A DNA stretch of 64,000 bases from NCBI GenBank assembly GCA_021234155.1, contig JAJEKV010000011.1, positions 15,640,441-15,704,440 on the forward strand. Direction: 5' to 3'. The notes beneath the pieces were generated by a model. The model did no database searches. It saw only the letters and a list, made by a program, of their open reading frames with translations, and had not been told where the DNA came from. Positions 44,001-55,689 of this stretch are shown one piece after another; the first letter of the stretch is position 1; each line of letters opens with the position of its first letter. A program made the translations under genes and the position numbers. This DNA comes from Isoetes taiwanensis (lineage: Eukaryota; Streptophyta; Lycopodiopsida; Isoetales; Isoetaceae).

Positions 44001-44407
44001 GGCGTGTCCAAAAAAAAAAAAAAAAAGAGGGCCACCCGGGATCTACATCACTGTTCTTCCATGTCTGCCATTAGAAAAAGAAAAGAGGCAGTCATGCAAA
44101 CCTGCTTCATCCTGCAACCATTGTACAAATTGGTCGAATTCTCGACCTTCTTCGGAATCTTCTTCTGCCTCCTCCTCCTCCTCCTCCTCCAGAGAATTCA
44201 TTCTCTAATCCAGGGTCATGAATTCCTGAGAATTCATCTCCTCCTCTTCCTCCAACTCCTCCTCTTCCTCATCCTCTAAATCGGAATCAGAGGAGAATTG
44301 GGACAAAAAATCAATAGGGGAAACAGAGGGGCTTCTTCAACCCGACGTCTCTTTGAGGAGACCTCGGGTTCTTCATGAAGGTTTGACGCTGAGGCCGAAC
44401 GCTTCAT
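44001..44407 (-). CDS. acidic protein with N-terminal nuclear signal
   Basis: ATG at 44407 opens MKRSASASNLHEEP and SSKRRRVEEAP (likely NLS). After one frame change near 44310 the frame continues as FSSDSDLEDEEEEELEEEEE, has a TAG near 44205, and continues with another Glu run and EFDQFVQWLQDEAG. The gene sits 40 bases below promoter copy 2. Acidic and NLS-bearing, it could be a transcription-type regulator or accessory factor; function is not recognised. The frame breaks suggest decay, though an unrecognised intron is possible. Confidence 0.4.
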
Positions 44408-44445
44408 GGCGGGCAGAGAAAAAAAAATTGGAAGGAATGGAGCTT

Positions 44446-44585
44446 GAGAGCGTGAACCGGATTTATATAGGGTTAATTAGAAATTAGCGTGAATAATTAA
44501 TTGCCTCAAATAACACGCCAGGCGTACGAAATTCCCGCCAACTATATCATCTAGGGTATATTATTATGGATAATAAATTCTCACG
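44446..44585 (-). promoter_or_regulatory. minus-strand promoter copy 2 with ACGCC-n-GGCGT operator-like site
   Basis: Same order as 43395-43560: 'cgtgagaatttatt', 'acgcctggcgtgtt' (44512-44525), 'attattcacgctaattt', then CTATATAAATCC about 60 bases above the ATG at 44407. Conservation of the palindrome in both copies hints at a binding site. Confidence 0.7.
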
Positions 44586-44871
44586 TCTAGGCCATGTCTT
44601 TTCGTAATCATATATCCAAATTTTCGATAATTAAAATTTGGATATATTTATATAAATGTCATTTCCATGTTGTTGCCACGAAAATTCTTGTTTTAAATGA
44701 TTTCGTTTACACCCATTGTTATTATTATATTAAACCTATTTCCAAGGAATTTCTTGCTTTTAAAAAAATTTGATTTACCTCTACATATTCCATAAATGTA
44801 CGTACTTTTCTTATCTTATGGTGTAATAATTTTTTCCTACTCATTGACTAAAAAGGGTGCAATTTGCCTAG

Positions 44872-47737
44872 GTCAATGGTGCCTCTCCAACTCAAGATGG
44901 TGTGCAACATATTGAAAAGAGAAATATCAATGAAAAACCAACTCCTAGCAAGAATGTTGAAGAAAAACAATTAGTCCTCTATAGTAGGGTGCAATGGAGG
45001 AACAAGAAGGTGAGAATCATGCACAAGTGCAACAAGGAAATAGTAGGCCAAGGAGTCATTGTGCTAGCAGATCCTGGTCAAACTGTTAATGATGAAAGGC
45101 TAGGGGAAGACAATATTGGTATTGCAATTTCGATGTTGGAAGACAACTGGAAAGGTAAAGGTTTGGGTGACAAGGAATGTTTTGGTTGTGTCAAGCAATT
45201 GGAGGTTCCTTGCATCATGGCATGGCCTATAAGTAGTGTTCAATTTGTGGAGGATTATATTTTTCTAGAGCCTGAGGTTGTTGGGGACAATGATTGTCTT
45301 GATATTGATCCATTGGCAGTTGGAACTCTAAACCTAGGCAAAAGGAGAGAAGTATCAGTTGCCAGACATTATCCTAGCAAAAGAGCCAAGTTGATTAGTG
45401 ACACCAAACGTGAGACAATGGCAAAGATTAGGGGCTCAGAGTGTTGTTGGAGTGGTTGTATGCAATTCTTTACAATAGAACAATTGGTGGAAGCAAGAGC
45501 CACTTTTCAAGAGTATACTGTTGATGAGAGGAGGACCTACATGTACACAATCTTCGAGCATGCACTTCAGGATGAAAGAAACCCAAATAGAAAAAGATAC
45601 CCTTTACTAGGCAAATGGATATGTCCAAAAGCATGGCAGAATATCCATGCAATTCCAAGTTCTTCATGGCATAATTGGCAAAAAAAATAGGCAGAGGGGA
45701 ACATGATTGCTTTACATGGAAATAATGGTTTGTTGAGACCAACAACTAGGATCTTGGCTGCCAGGGAGATATTTAAAAAATATATTGATTTCAATGCAGA
45801 GCAGAAGGGATGAAAAGGGAAGAGCAGTTGTTGAGAAAAGGTTACCATCACATTGTACTCAAAAGAGTATTTTGGAAGAAGTGAATTTCCTACTTCGAGA
45901 ATTGGGAATTCTTCCAATATCCCAACCTAGCTTTAGTAGGCTATGGAAGAAGCATTTCAATCATGTCACCATAGCAACTTCAAACAACTTTGCAAAGTGC
46001 AATTTATGTGCTAAGTTGAAGGAGACTCTTGATAAGACTGTGCAACCTAGTCAAAGGGCTAGGATAAGGGAGCATATGAAGGACCATATGACTGACCAAC
46101 TATCATGTAGATCATGTTATTGGATGTAGAGGACTTTATCTGCATTGGAACCTAATAACTATTTATGTATTATACATGACAAGATGGACCAGCAAAAGAC
46201 TTGTCTTCCACAATTCAAGTACATATCAAAGTCATGTGGAAGATCATACCCTTTACAGATCTCAATGACTGGGGCAATCTTGCATGGGCAGACTCAAACC
46301 TACTATGGCCATTTTAGTTTGGAGTTGTGGAGTGATGGTCCAGATTTTCATATTGGGAGTATCATGAGGTGTTTGAGAAACTATGAAAATGGATACAATG
46401 GTCACCTCCAGGACCCTACAGCTAGCCAGGCACTACATAGAGCATTGTTAGATGGAAACCCTAACAATATTGAAAAGTTCAGCAAGGCAAGGTTTAGGAA
46501 GCATGGGTCTAATGAACATGTTGGAGCTTCAACTTCATGTGCTAGAGCTCAAGATCTACCCAAAAGGTTCCTCTTGCAACTTGATAATTGTGCTGGCCAA
46601 AATAAGAACAGGTCTATCCTACTTAACAGCTGTGGGGATATTTGAAAGAGTTAATTTAGGGTTTCTTATGCCCGGGCATACCCATGAGGATGTGGATGCA
46701 TTATTTGGCAAATATAGTTGTATCTTGAAGCGTGAGACAGTCACCAACTTTCCTAGGCTAATGGAAATCTTGCATGAATGCACTACTCCAAACCCTATAG
46801 CTTCTCTCATAGAAGAAGTGCCCGATTGGAAGAGCTTTGTGGATGGTTATACATTGGATCTTGAAGGTCATTCCAGGCCTCTGCAGTTCACTTTTTGGGT
46901 GAGAGATGGGATTCCAATCTTCCAATGGAAGATGAGACCTTCAGAGGAGGAGCGGAGAGGAGGGGAGGAAATATGGCGTAGAGATGAGAATGGCAAGCCT
47001 ATGATACCTCCAGGTCAACCAAAAGCTCTAAAACCTACTGAAGAAGTGAAGCAATTGGGATTGACTAAGGAAGGAATCGAGGACTATATAAAGCATTGGC
47101 AAACCAATCCAGATGACACCAACCGTGCCTTGGTGGCTTACTGGAAGAAGGTGATTAACCTCCTGTTGGGGGAGATAGACACATCCTCAGATGAATTGAA
47201 AGAAGGGTGGTTGCCTAAAACTAGGTGGAAGACCTTAGCAGGTGCTGAGGATGTTGATGACATTGTTAGTAGCATTCGTAAGCAATATGCTCCTCCTCCT
47301 TCTGACAAACACTATGTTGGTCCTAAGAACAATAGGCCAAAGTTTCTAGGCATGGATGCTTATGAACCTTCCACTGACTTGGAATGCCACCAATTTGTGG
47401 TAGTAAAGCCAGCAGATTTAGATACATATCCAGTGTGGTTGGGGTTCACTATTTCTGATATTTGCAAAGAAGAAGGTAATATTACAACCATGTGCGGGTA
47501 GAATGGTGGTGTCCAATGCATCAGTTGACCAACGTATCGGATAAAGAAAGGTACTCAGATTGTTGGACAAAGAGATGGAGAAGAAATCCGAGTGATCCTG
47601 ATCTTTGGCTAGACTATGAAAGTGTTTTGTACTCATGGACTCCAAACACTATTCCAGCTAGAAATGCGAGAATTACAATACCTCAGGATGTCAAGAAGAA
47701 GGCTATGATATCATTGGGGTTGCTTGAAGAGAGTTGA
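44872..47737 (+). pseudogene. DUF7869-like transposase candidate, copy 2 (few lesions)
   Basis: The exon begins after 'gcaatttgcctag' and is readable to TGA at 47735. Blocks in order: RVQWRNKKVRIMHKCNKEIV, KRREVSVARHYPSKRAKL (NLS-like), CCWSGCMQFFTIEQLVEAR (C-C-x3-C), SHCTQKSILEEVNFLLREL, AKCNLCAKL, EPNNYLCIIHDKMDQQKTC (first Asp), LELWSDGPDFHIGSI, RFLLQLDNCAGQNKNR (second Asp) and FLMPGHTHEDVDALFG (third acidic). Only about four lesions are visible: a frame change at an A-run near 45685, TAG at 46127 where copy 1 has TGG, and frame changes near 46610 and 47490. It is thus younger than copy 1 (27504-30470). A DDE-type nuclease role is inferred from the acidic triad. Confidence 0.72.
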
Positions 47738-50369
47738 ATAACTATGTAAATTTTTTTCATCACGTTTATATGATATGGTGCTATATTGTGAAATATTGAC
47801 TATTTTGTAATAATATGAGATTACATTTTCATACTTTTGAGGTGGTTTGTGTGAATTTGAATATGCTATAAAAAACATACAATATGAAATTTGTCCCAAA
47901 ATTAAGACATAATCCCAATTTAATTGAATGATGGTTCTCATGCTATTGTTAGCGTACACCCAATGATGGCATAGTTCAAAAGCTCCTATGAAATTGTTGC
48001 TACAATGCAATTCTCCTGTAGATTGTAGATGTCCACCTCAATGATCGCATAGTCCAAAAGCTCACATACAATAATTGGCAAATTGTGAAGTACTATGATA
48101 ATGGAGGTGATAATGTTGAATGGAAGACATATCAATATCAGCCTTTTGTCATGTAGCAGGAGAGCATGAAGAAACTCTATTGCATTAAAATGTTTAAGCC
48201 ATTGGATTAAGCTTTCAAGTACAAGGTTCAAAGGTGAGAGGATGTGTCAAATTGTTGGAGGAAAAGCTAAGGAGGTTGTCCTACGAAACTGTTACAATAG
48301 CTAGATAATATTTTTACGATGCAATTCTCTTGTTGATGGTTGATGCACATTTCAATGTACATCAACTACTGTTGTTACAATGCATTTGTTGTGTTATTCT
48401 TGATGTACACCTCAATAATCGTACATATACTTCAGAAGCTCACGTACAACTTATTCTTGTTGGTTGATGGAATAGGTAATTTCTGCCAATAGATTGTTTC
48501 GCGGCGAAAGCCCTGTCGAGCGGCAGCAGCTGCGAGCTTGGGCGTGCGTCGTGAAACTTTCTATCGGCAAAAATTTCTTAACGAAAAAATCGAAGGCATG
48601 CTATTTCTGGCGTGCCAAAAGTATTTTCCAGCATGTTTCCAGTCACAAAAATCAGCACGTCATCGACGATTACTTCTAATTAGGCGAAAACGTGGAAATA
48701 GGAGGTGGGCAATTTTCCGTACAACTGAGTGTACATCAAATGTGGTTACAATGCACTTGTTGTGATGTACACCTCAGTGCTTTTGTATAGTTGGAAAGCT
48801 CACGTACAATAATTGGCAACTGGTAAGAAGTACTATACTACTATTGATGGTGGTAAGAGGGAGGTTATCAGCCAATGAAAGAAGTCCCAATATCAGCCCT
48901 GATGTTGTGTATGTTTTCTGCTAAGTATAAGTAGCAGAGAAACTCCGTTAAATCTCCATCAAAAGAAGCATTGAAGGCAGCCTGCAAAACACGAGGACTT
49001 TGATAACAAAGTGGCCACGCCCCACTGACGTCATCTCTGTGTCTGCAAAGAAAAAGAACGCTGCAGGAATCTCCGTCATCTCTGCGCCATTTGACGTTAG
49101 ACCTTCCAACAAAAAAAAAAAGGGTTTGGTAGACGGACCTCAGCTGCTACTAACTGACATCAGCACTCATGTCCTTTGGATCCAGCAGCCCATTAAATTA
49201 TTTGCTTACAACATTAAATTATTTGCTTACAATTGCTTTTCTGCCACACTACCTTGCACGTCTCATGCTTGATGCTGTGTTTTTTATGCCTTATCCATGC
49301 CCTGATTAACCACCCTTTTTTACCAGATTACTTACCCATTTCCCACATGAAACTTATTCTAGATGCATATGATATCTGAATAATTTTCAAACACTTACAA
49401 GAGTACATCTTGAAATAGTGTAAAACATAAGGGTATCTAATATTATGGTCCACATAGTAAAATTGAAAACAGTATCTTATGCCAACTTAGTTGTTTCTGT
49501 TTCACTCAGACCTGATCTATCTATCTTGGGACAAGTTGCTTCCTTTATGTAGTGCTATAATTTGAGAGAGTTCTGACCCAACACAGATCTGGCTTCGCAT
49601 GGAGATGCCGCGCCGACGGTCTATTCAAGAATTCTGACTGTATCAGTCTAGAAATTGAAGGAAATTCTAGATCTGATCCTTTATAGCCTAGTTATGGCCT
49701 CATCCACAGTGTAAAAATGGATCTGTCCATTTGTAACCGTGCAAGTGCTTGAACTAGACTAGAGTGTTGCTGCAGATAGATGCAGTTTATTTATATATAT
49801 ATAGTCCTTTTATTTTGTTTGCTGTTATATTTTTAACTGTGCACTGTCACCAGGACGATCTAGACAAAAACAATTGCTTATTTTGAGGAAATAGTGAGCA
49901 TAAAGTTTCGTTCTTATGTTAACTATAATTTTGCGCTGAAACAGTATAAGTAGATCTATCCAAATTATACATAAGTCAACATGATTTTGCCACAGTAACA
50001 TAGATCCTCCTCCAGGATATAGACTTTATAAATAAAAAAGCAGAAGTAGAACAGTTTAATCATAATTGCAAACACTGTGTGGAAATTTTGTAAACAGTAG
50101 AAAGATTCTCCACAACAGGCCACTTCCAATTTACTTAAACAGCAAGGAAACTTGAACCAGGCGTATAACTCTGATATAATTTATGTAACAGTAAGTCTGA
50201 CAATATTTTTGCAGAAAAAATTGCACAAAGTGTGCTCTACACTTTCTCTGATCTTACAAACCATGAAGAATTTTGGGTGGCGTTATTGTACAACAAATTG
50301 GCAGCTTACTGCAAGCAAATCTGGTAAAAAATGAAATTGTAATATAGTACAGACAGAGAAGACGAATTG
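47738..50369. other. AT-rich intergenic DNA with small repeats, no firm gene
   Basis: 48206-48315 repeats 35641-35765. A GC-richer patch at 48494-48765 has two overlapping short frames with no resemblance to known proteins. 49197-49232 is a short tandem repeat (attaaattatttgcttaca). Nothing else stands out. Confidence 0.5.
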
Positions 50370-50714
50370 TTAGTCTGTAAACTGAGAAACGAAGTCGTGG
50401 GGAACAACGAAGAACTTGGGCGCCTTCCTTTTTTGCCGTTTCATTTTTTTTCTAGGAGCTGGCGGAGGAGAAAGAGGTGTCGGAATTCGATATTCTTCGC
50501 CTTTCGGAGTGCCGGGCTCTTCAATTTGATTTGCCTGCAAAGTTTTGAGATCTAAACAGCAATTGAGAGCCTGGAAAGGGGCAGATCCGACAGAGAATAG
50601 CAAATCCTTCGCGGAATCTTTTCCACCCTTTTCATCCTCTTGGGTTAAATCCCCGGTATGCTCTGTTTCTGTTTTGGGCTCGCAATTATTTCCCATGACA
50701 AGCACAAACACCAT
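50370..50714 (-). CDS. SIAMESE-related (SMR) cyclin-dependent kinase inhibitor
   Basis: A single uninterrupted frame of 114 codons. The C-terminal third reads EYRIPTPLSPPPAPRKK, a basic run (KRQKRK), then PKFFVVPHDFVSQF. This is the plant SMR signature: E-x-R/K-I-P-x-(2-5)-CPPAPRK, a basic spacer and the FF-x-(4,5)-D/E-V-x-x-F tail that contacts cyclin D. The usual Cys before PPAP is Ser here. The N-terminal part is Glu/Asp/Thr-rich and unstructured, as in the family. SMR proteins bind CDK-cyclin complexes in the nucleus, restrain mitosis and promote endoreduplication or stress arrest. Length and lack of introns are typical. Start could also be the second Met at 50696 (MGNNCEPKTETE). It is the one host gene in the window that looks intact. 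Confidence 0.82.
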   Translation of the reverse strand: MVFVLVMGNNCEPKTETEHTGDLTQEDEKGGKDSAKDLLFSVGSAPFQALNCCLDLKTLQANQIEEPGTPKGEEYRIPTPLSPPPAPRKKMKRQKRKAPKFFVVPHDFVSQFTD

Positions 50715-51000
50715 CAGATCTGCTATTTTACTTGCAATTGCGCTAAATTCGACTAAGACCCATGTAGATAGACTGAAGTCTTCAGCAGATTTCGCTGGGA
50801 AAAGTCTCGGAAACGAGATTTCTTCACGAAATTGTAGATCTGCGTATGAAAATGAGGAAGAAGAGGAGAGATTGTTGAAACGCTGCAGCAGAAAGAAGAG
50901 GAGACCCGAGGCGTTGAATCGGATCCGAAGTTTGAAAAGCGAGCCGGCAACTTACAAACAGCCGGAATAATTTTCCGGCGAGGGCCCTTCTTTTCCTTTT
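50715..51000 (-). promoter_or_regulatory. likely leader/promoter of the SMR gene
   Basis: On the minus strand the DNA upstream of the ATG is rich in CT runs (ctttctgctgcag, ctcttcttcctcattttc), typical of plant 5' leaders. It has no TATA box I can assign. Confidence 0.35.
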
Positions 51001-51155
51001 TTCTACCTACCTTGTTACCTAACACCTGAGTTAAATGTGGACACTTTACAATTGTATACACACCCCATAGCGGTGGATATGTCCATGTGCCATATATTCT
51101 CTTGGAAATCGGGTGCTTGGATTCCTTTGGTTCTAGTATTTTCATCTTGTACAAT

Positions 51156-52110
51156 CGAAATGTTAGGGTAGGCCACATTTCTTGTTATTATCATCTGTTT
51201 TACATCCTATAATTTTCTCTGAGTTTCCTGTGACACCTGGCAGGGTGCTAGTGCCAGCTGTCCTAGCTAGTGCCATCTGGCTCAAAAATTTCCTCTATGC
51301 AAACCGAAAAGGCAAAGAACGCCCCAAAATATGAAGCTTTGTGCAAATATAAAATGCAAATAAGCCATAAAGTATGGAGCTCTGTGCAAAGGAAAATGCC
51401 TCCAACGGAGACTCCAACGGACTGGTCGAACTCAAACTACAGGGCACAAACAATTGGTCAAATCTCAAACACCGCAGGAGAAAGCCTGTATGCCAAAGAA
51501 AATCCAGAGCCGCAGGAGAAAGCCTGTATGCCAAAGAAAATCCAGAGCAATGCAATCGAAACCAAAATAAGCCAAAGAAAATCCGGAGCAGTGCAATCGA
51601 AACCAAACTAAACTCAGGCCGACTTGGGCCGGCCCAAAGAAACCTAAAACACTAATCTGCAAGAAAGCACAGAAAGCACAGAAAGAAAGAAAGAAAAAAA
51701 GGCTTGCAAAAAAGCACAGAAGCAAGAAAGAAAGTTCGGGATAGGCTTGCAAGAAAGCACAGAAGCAAGAAAGAAAGGTCGGGATAGCCTTGCATGTTAC
51801 TCCAACCGACAGAACTGTAAAAAAAGCACACGGATCAGTAATATTCAAGTAGAAACATGGAAAAATAACAAGAAGTCGTGATTTTACCTGAAGATGATGC
51901 TGGCGCCACTGAAATGATGCTGGCGCCACTCCAAAATCGAGGCGCTACCGCCAAAATCAGCACCAGACGCTCCGCAAAACACAAAAAGATGCTCCACTAA
52001 GCAAAAAAGTCGACGAGGAAGCTAAGCGCCTAAGGGAGCGCCATAGCCGACCTCGCCATAGCCAAAAATTCGGCCACACGTGCGAAATGTGGCCTACCCC
52101 TAACATTTCG
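51156..52110. mobile_element. ~955-bp TIR element, non-autonomous
   Basis: Left end 'cgaaatgttagggtaggcc' plus 'acatttc' and right end 'gaaatgtggcctacccctaa' plus 'catttcg' are inverted copies with one extra base. The interior has a 51-base direct repeat of 'caaagaaaatccagagc' phrases at 51470-51610 and purine-rich DNA without a credible transposase. No clear target-site duplication. Confidence 0.7.
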
Positions 52111-52112
52111 TG

Positions 52113-52221
52113 GGGGAATGTTCGGCCAGAGGCCATTACGCGGGGTGCGGCCACTGGCTCGCCCTCCGGGCTCGCCAGGTGGCCTTACCCCGCGTAATGG
52201 CCTCTGGCCGAACATTACCCC
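52113..52221. repeat. GC-rich hairpin/foldback sequence
   Basis: Arms 'gaatgttcggccagaggcca' plus 'ttacgcgggg' and the reverse complement at 52187-52221 are perfect or nearly so over ~34 bases. The loop 'ctcgccctccgggctcgcc' is itself partly self-complementary. It abuts the right end of the TIR element. Confidence 0.85.
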
Positions 52222-52229
52222 TAACCAAC

Positions 52230-53010
52230 TGGCATTCGATGGCGCAGCGCACAGTGACGTGTCTACTGACATGTTGGTTGCACTAGGAACTGTAAAATTC
52301 GATGGCGCACAATGACGTGTCTGCTGACATGTTGGTTGCACTAGGAACTGTATCTATTTCCATAATCATGTGGTCATTCTACACCTTGCCTAGCTTCATG
52401 CCCATCATAAGGACCCCAAAGTGAAATGCCATCACCCTCTACCAAACCACAAAGAATCAGAAAGCAAAAAAGGAAGGCCCTTTAGTTATATGAACCTTTT
52501 ATTTGAATAAATATGTCGAGGATAATGTTCAATCACATACCATTACATGGGGTAAGGGTCTGATGAGCCCGTTAATGCACAAGCTCCACACAATAGCATG
52601 CTCCTCACATAATATGCTCGGTGCCGAGCATAGACAATTTTGTGCATTCTACAACTTGACTTGGTTTCATGCCAATCATAAGAACCCCAAAAATAAAATT
52701 TCATGACCGCAAAGAATGGAAAGAAAGAAGAGCACCCTAGTTACTTGCTATCTTCTCAAATATGGCCTATTAAGCTTTTATTTGAATATACTTTTGAAAG
52801 TCCCTTGTGACATTCTTATACCTCATACGCATAGCTTCTTCATGTAAACCTTGGGTGAAGCAACCCAAAAGGATACACCAGAATAAAATCATTTAGTTAA
52901 GTTGCAAATATTATTTTTAAAGACATAGTCAAGTGTTCTATTATAATTCTATCTTTCTCTTGCGTGAGCCTCATGTTTCAAATCATATCTAAGATAAACT
53001 ACATTTATAT
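52230..53010 (-). repeat. inverted third copy of the 30.5-32.5 kb repeat
   Basis: Reads in reverse complement the same landmarks: the 'ggtgatggcatttcactttg' end, 'gaacattatcc' with 'tcaaataaaagg', 'gttgcttcacccaaggttta' and 'gaaacatgagg'. It joins a short repeated 'gacatgttggttgcactagg' at 52265 and 52328. Confidence 0.85.
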
Positions 53011-53569
53011 ATAGGTACTGATCAGAATAGGCATAGATAACATAAGATTCTCAAAATGATCGTGTGGATGTTAAATATATGTACACGATTAGTTCAGTTT
53101 AAGACATGTTCTTCACCACAATAGGTTGTAGAAAGCTTTTGAAAATTGAGGAATATAAACCTTTCTATTGTCTCGTACGCCCATTATTAAGATAATAAAC
53201 TAAAAAACATGTGAAGTATTGTGGATGTGGACGTTATGTTCATATGCTTCGATGGTGAGCATTATGGAGTATGATATGCTTCATATGGCCACAGTTTAAG
53301 TGAAGTTTATTCTCCATCGCTTACTTACTAAGTGAGTAGAAAAATGTAATTGAAGAACAGTTTGATAGCAGCACACTTTAGAAGAAGAGAGCAAGAGCAA
53401 TTTTAACATCGGATTGAAGACCAACTGGTTTATGGTATATAAACACCAAAGCAACATGAGGATTTCAACATTGGCTACAATATGGAATGCACGTACGACA
53501 CATAAGTGTGTTGTGTACAGAGGGGATTGAGCCACCATTTTTGACCAGCCACCTATAGACCCCAACTTT

Positions 53570-53715
53570 GGCTATAAGATGATGTTTTGTTTTTTTATTG
53601 GTCTTATGGCCAGGTTATCATGGAGCATCATCATTTTGTTTGTCGAGCTTAGTGCTCGTTTTAACTACACCATAGCCACTAATGGTCTTAGTGGACGTTA
53701 AAATTCTTATCTATC
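53570..53715 (+). mobile_element. LINE 3' end remnant
   Basis: 'ggtcttagtggacgttaaaa' followed by (TCTA)n matches the end of the LINE remnant at 4860-4895. About 120 bases of UTR-like DNA precede it. Confidence 0.6.
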
Positions 53716-55689
53716 TATGTATATGTCATTGAATCCTTCCCCAACCACCTTATATACTTACAGAGGTTGGAGCAAAGTTCCTGCAATTGGGACTGTGATA
53801 TGCGAGAGCCGAACGAGATGATTGCTTTGCAATGTAATTGGCTTTATGCCGATGCTCATGAGCAAATGTGCCATTGGATGTGGAAATTGAAGAACATAGG
53901 GTGAAGCAACAAAAGCTATAGCTCTTAAGTTCAAGAAATGATGGCTAATGTGGACAATGCATCTATCGCCCACGTCAAGCTGCCTGAAACATGAAGTAAG
54001 ACTTGCCATGTTACTTAGCAAAGGCAAGTCAAAGCAGTTTCTAGTTCAGCTAGACCGCACAGACAGCAGGCCCCCTCGAATCGAGCAACATCAGGACCTC
54101 AGGAATGCCCAACAACAACTGCTGCGACATTCGCCCATTGCACGGAGGATATTGTGAAGGTGCTCAAGTAACAATAACAACAGGGGCATAGGGGTCACAA
54201 TGTGGTGGTTCAAGACATCCTCGAGGAGGCAATGCATGATCTCAAAAAGAAGATCCAAACAGTGGTCCTCTCCAAAATGAGATTCCATGCTCCTGTGCAC
54301 ATTCTCGGGACTTCCTTCTTGGCATTCAGCGCCACAACCAGCTATATATTATAAAATTCACAGTGGCAGATGCAGATAAGATGTGCTATATACTCGGTCA
54401 AGGAGGAAAGTTGAAAGGCACCTCATTGTATGTGGAGTACGACCTCACCCTATTACAGCAGGATGCGTCGACAAGAGCTTGCTCGCATGAGGGTGGCACA
54501 ACTGTGCTAGTTCAAGGTAAGGTACAGATCTTCAGTCCTTCTAACCATACTGTAGAAGACATTGTGCAAAAAAGAATAGTTGGACCATCTACTGTTGCAA
54601 TAAATACCCGCGCTACAACTGCTAGAGTCAAGTGCTACTATTGCTACTGCTGCAACCCCCGAAAGTGCTACTACTACTCCTACAATCACTTGAGATTCTG
54701 ATACCGTTTGCTGCTCCTACAACCCCTCGAGGTGCTGCTATCACTACTGCAACACCTCGGGGTACTACTACTACAATTGCACATGTCACCACCTCTAAAT
54801 AGGGATTGTGCCTGAATATGTTCCTCTGGAATTGTAGGATCTTTTTGTGGCAAAAGGGGGATAATTTGAATTCCATTGCCGCAAATATGGGGAATATGTT
54901 GTTCGAAGAATAGTAGATCTACTAGCACACTGGCCCCAATTTTTGGTCCACTATTGAAAACATTAGTTTCCCTTTGACCACATGTACTTTATTCAGAGAT
55001 CACAAAAAAGCCCACATGTAGATTTGTGGAGGCGTGGATTTATTGATTGATGATGTTGTTGTTTAAGTGAACAAGGAACGTCCACTGATATTATTTTTTA
55101 TTTTGAAGATATGGTTTTTATTTTTCTGAAGGTGTGGTCTTTTAAGGATGTATATTTTTTGTTAAAAGCACTGTGGTTTTTGTTTTTTGAGGTGGTGTTG
55201 TTTTTAAGGAGGTGTAGTTTATAAGTAAGTGTAGTTTTTAAGGAGGTATTTTTTTTTTAAGGATGTATGGTTCTCTAAAGGGGTGTGATATTTTAAGGTT
55301 CTTTATAGCCAATTTTGTAAGCACCATTATACAATCATTGCACTACTCTCATCCATATGACTCACCATAAAGTATTCATGCCGTCATTACATGCCATGTA
55401 TAAAAATGCAGTATCTCATCTACTGTCCCTCTATCCCTCATGCTTATGAAAACTAGAATGCAAAGGCATATGACCAAAAATTGAGTTGAATTGAATTCAA
55501 CTTTAACATCCATGGGGACCAACAAGCATGGAAAAAATTAGTGGCTAAACTTAGCTAAATGGCGAAATTTTGGCCTTGTTTGAAAAAAAATTGGATAAAC
55601 TATGGCCCTTTTTGGGCTAAAAAAAATAAAATTTTAGCCAAGTCTATTTCACGCCCCCACCTCCATTTCGTCCGACTTCAGCTAATTAC
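53716..55689. other. no credible gene; short simple repeats
   Basis: Open frames at 53758-54701 are short and unrecognised. At 54630-54790 a 'tgctactactactcc/gcaac' triplet-rich patch occurs. 55080-55290 is made of 'ttttaaggaggtgt' repeats rich in G and T. Confidence 0.45.

Noticed and set aside
48494-48765. GC-richer patch with two overlapping short frames
   Set aside because: No motif, no splice context and no repeat link; kept only as a note in the intergenic entry.
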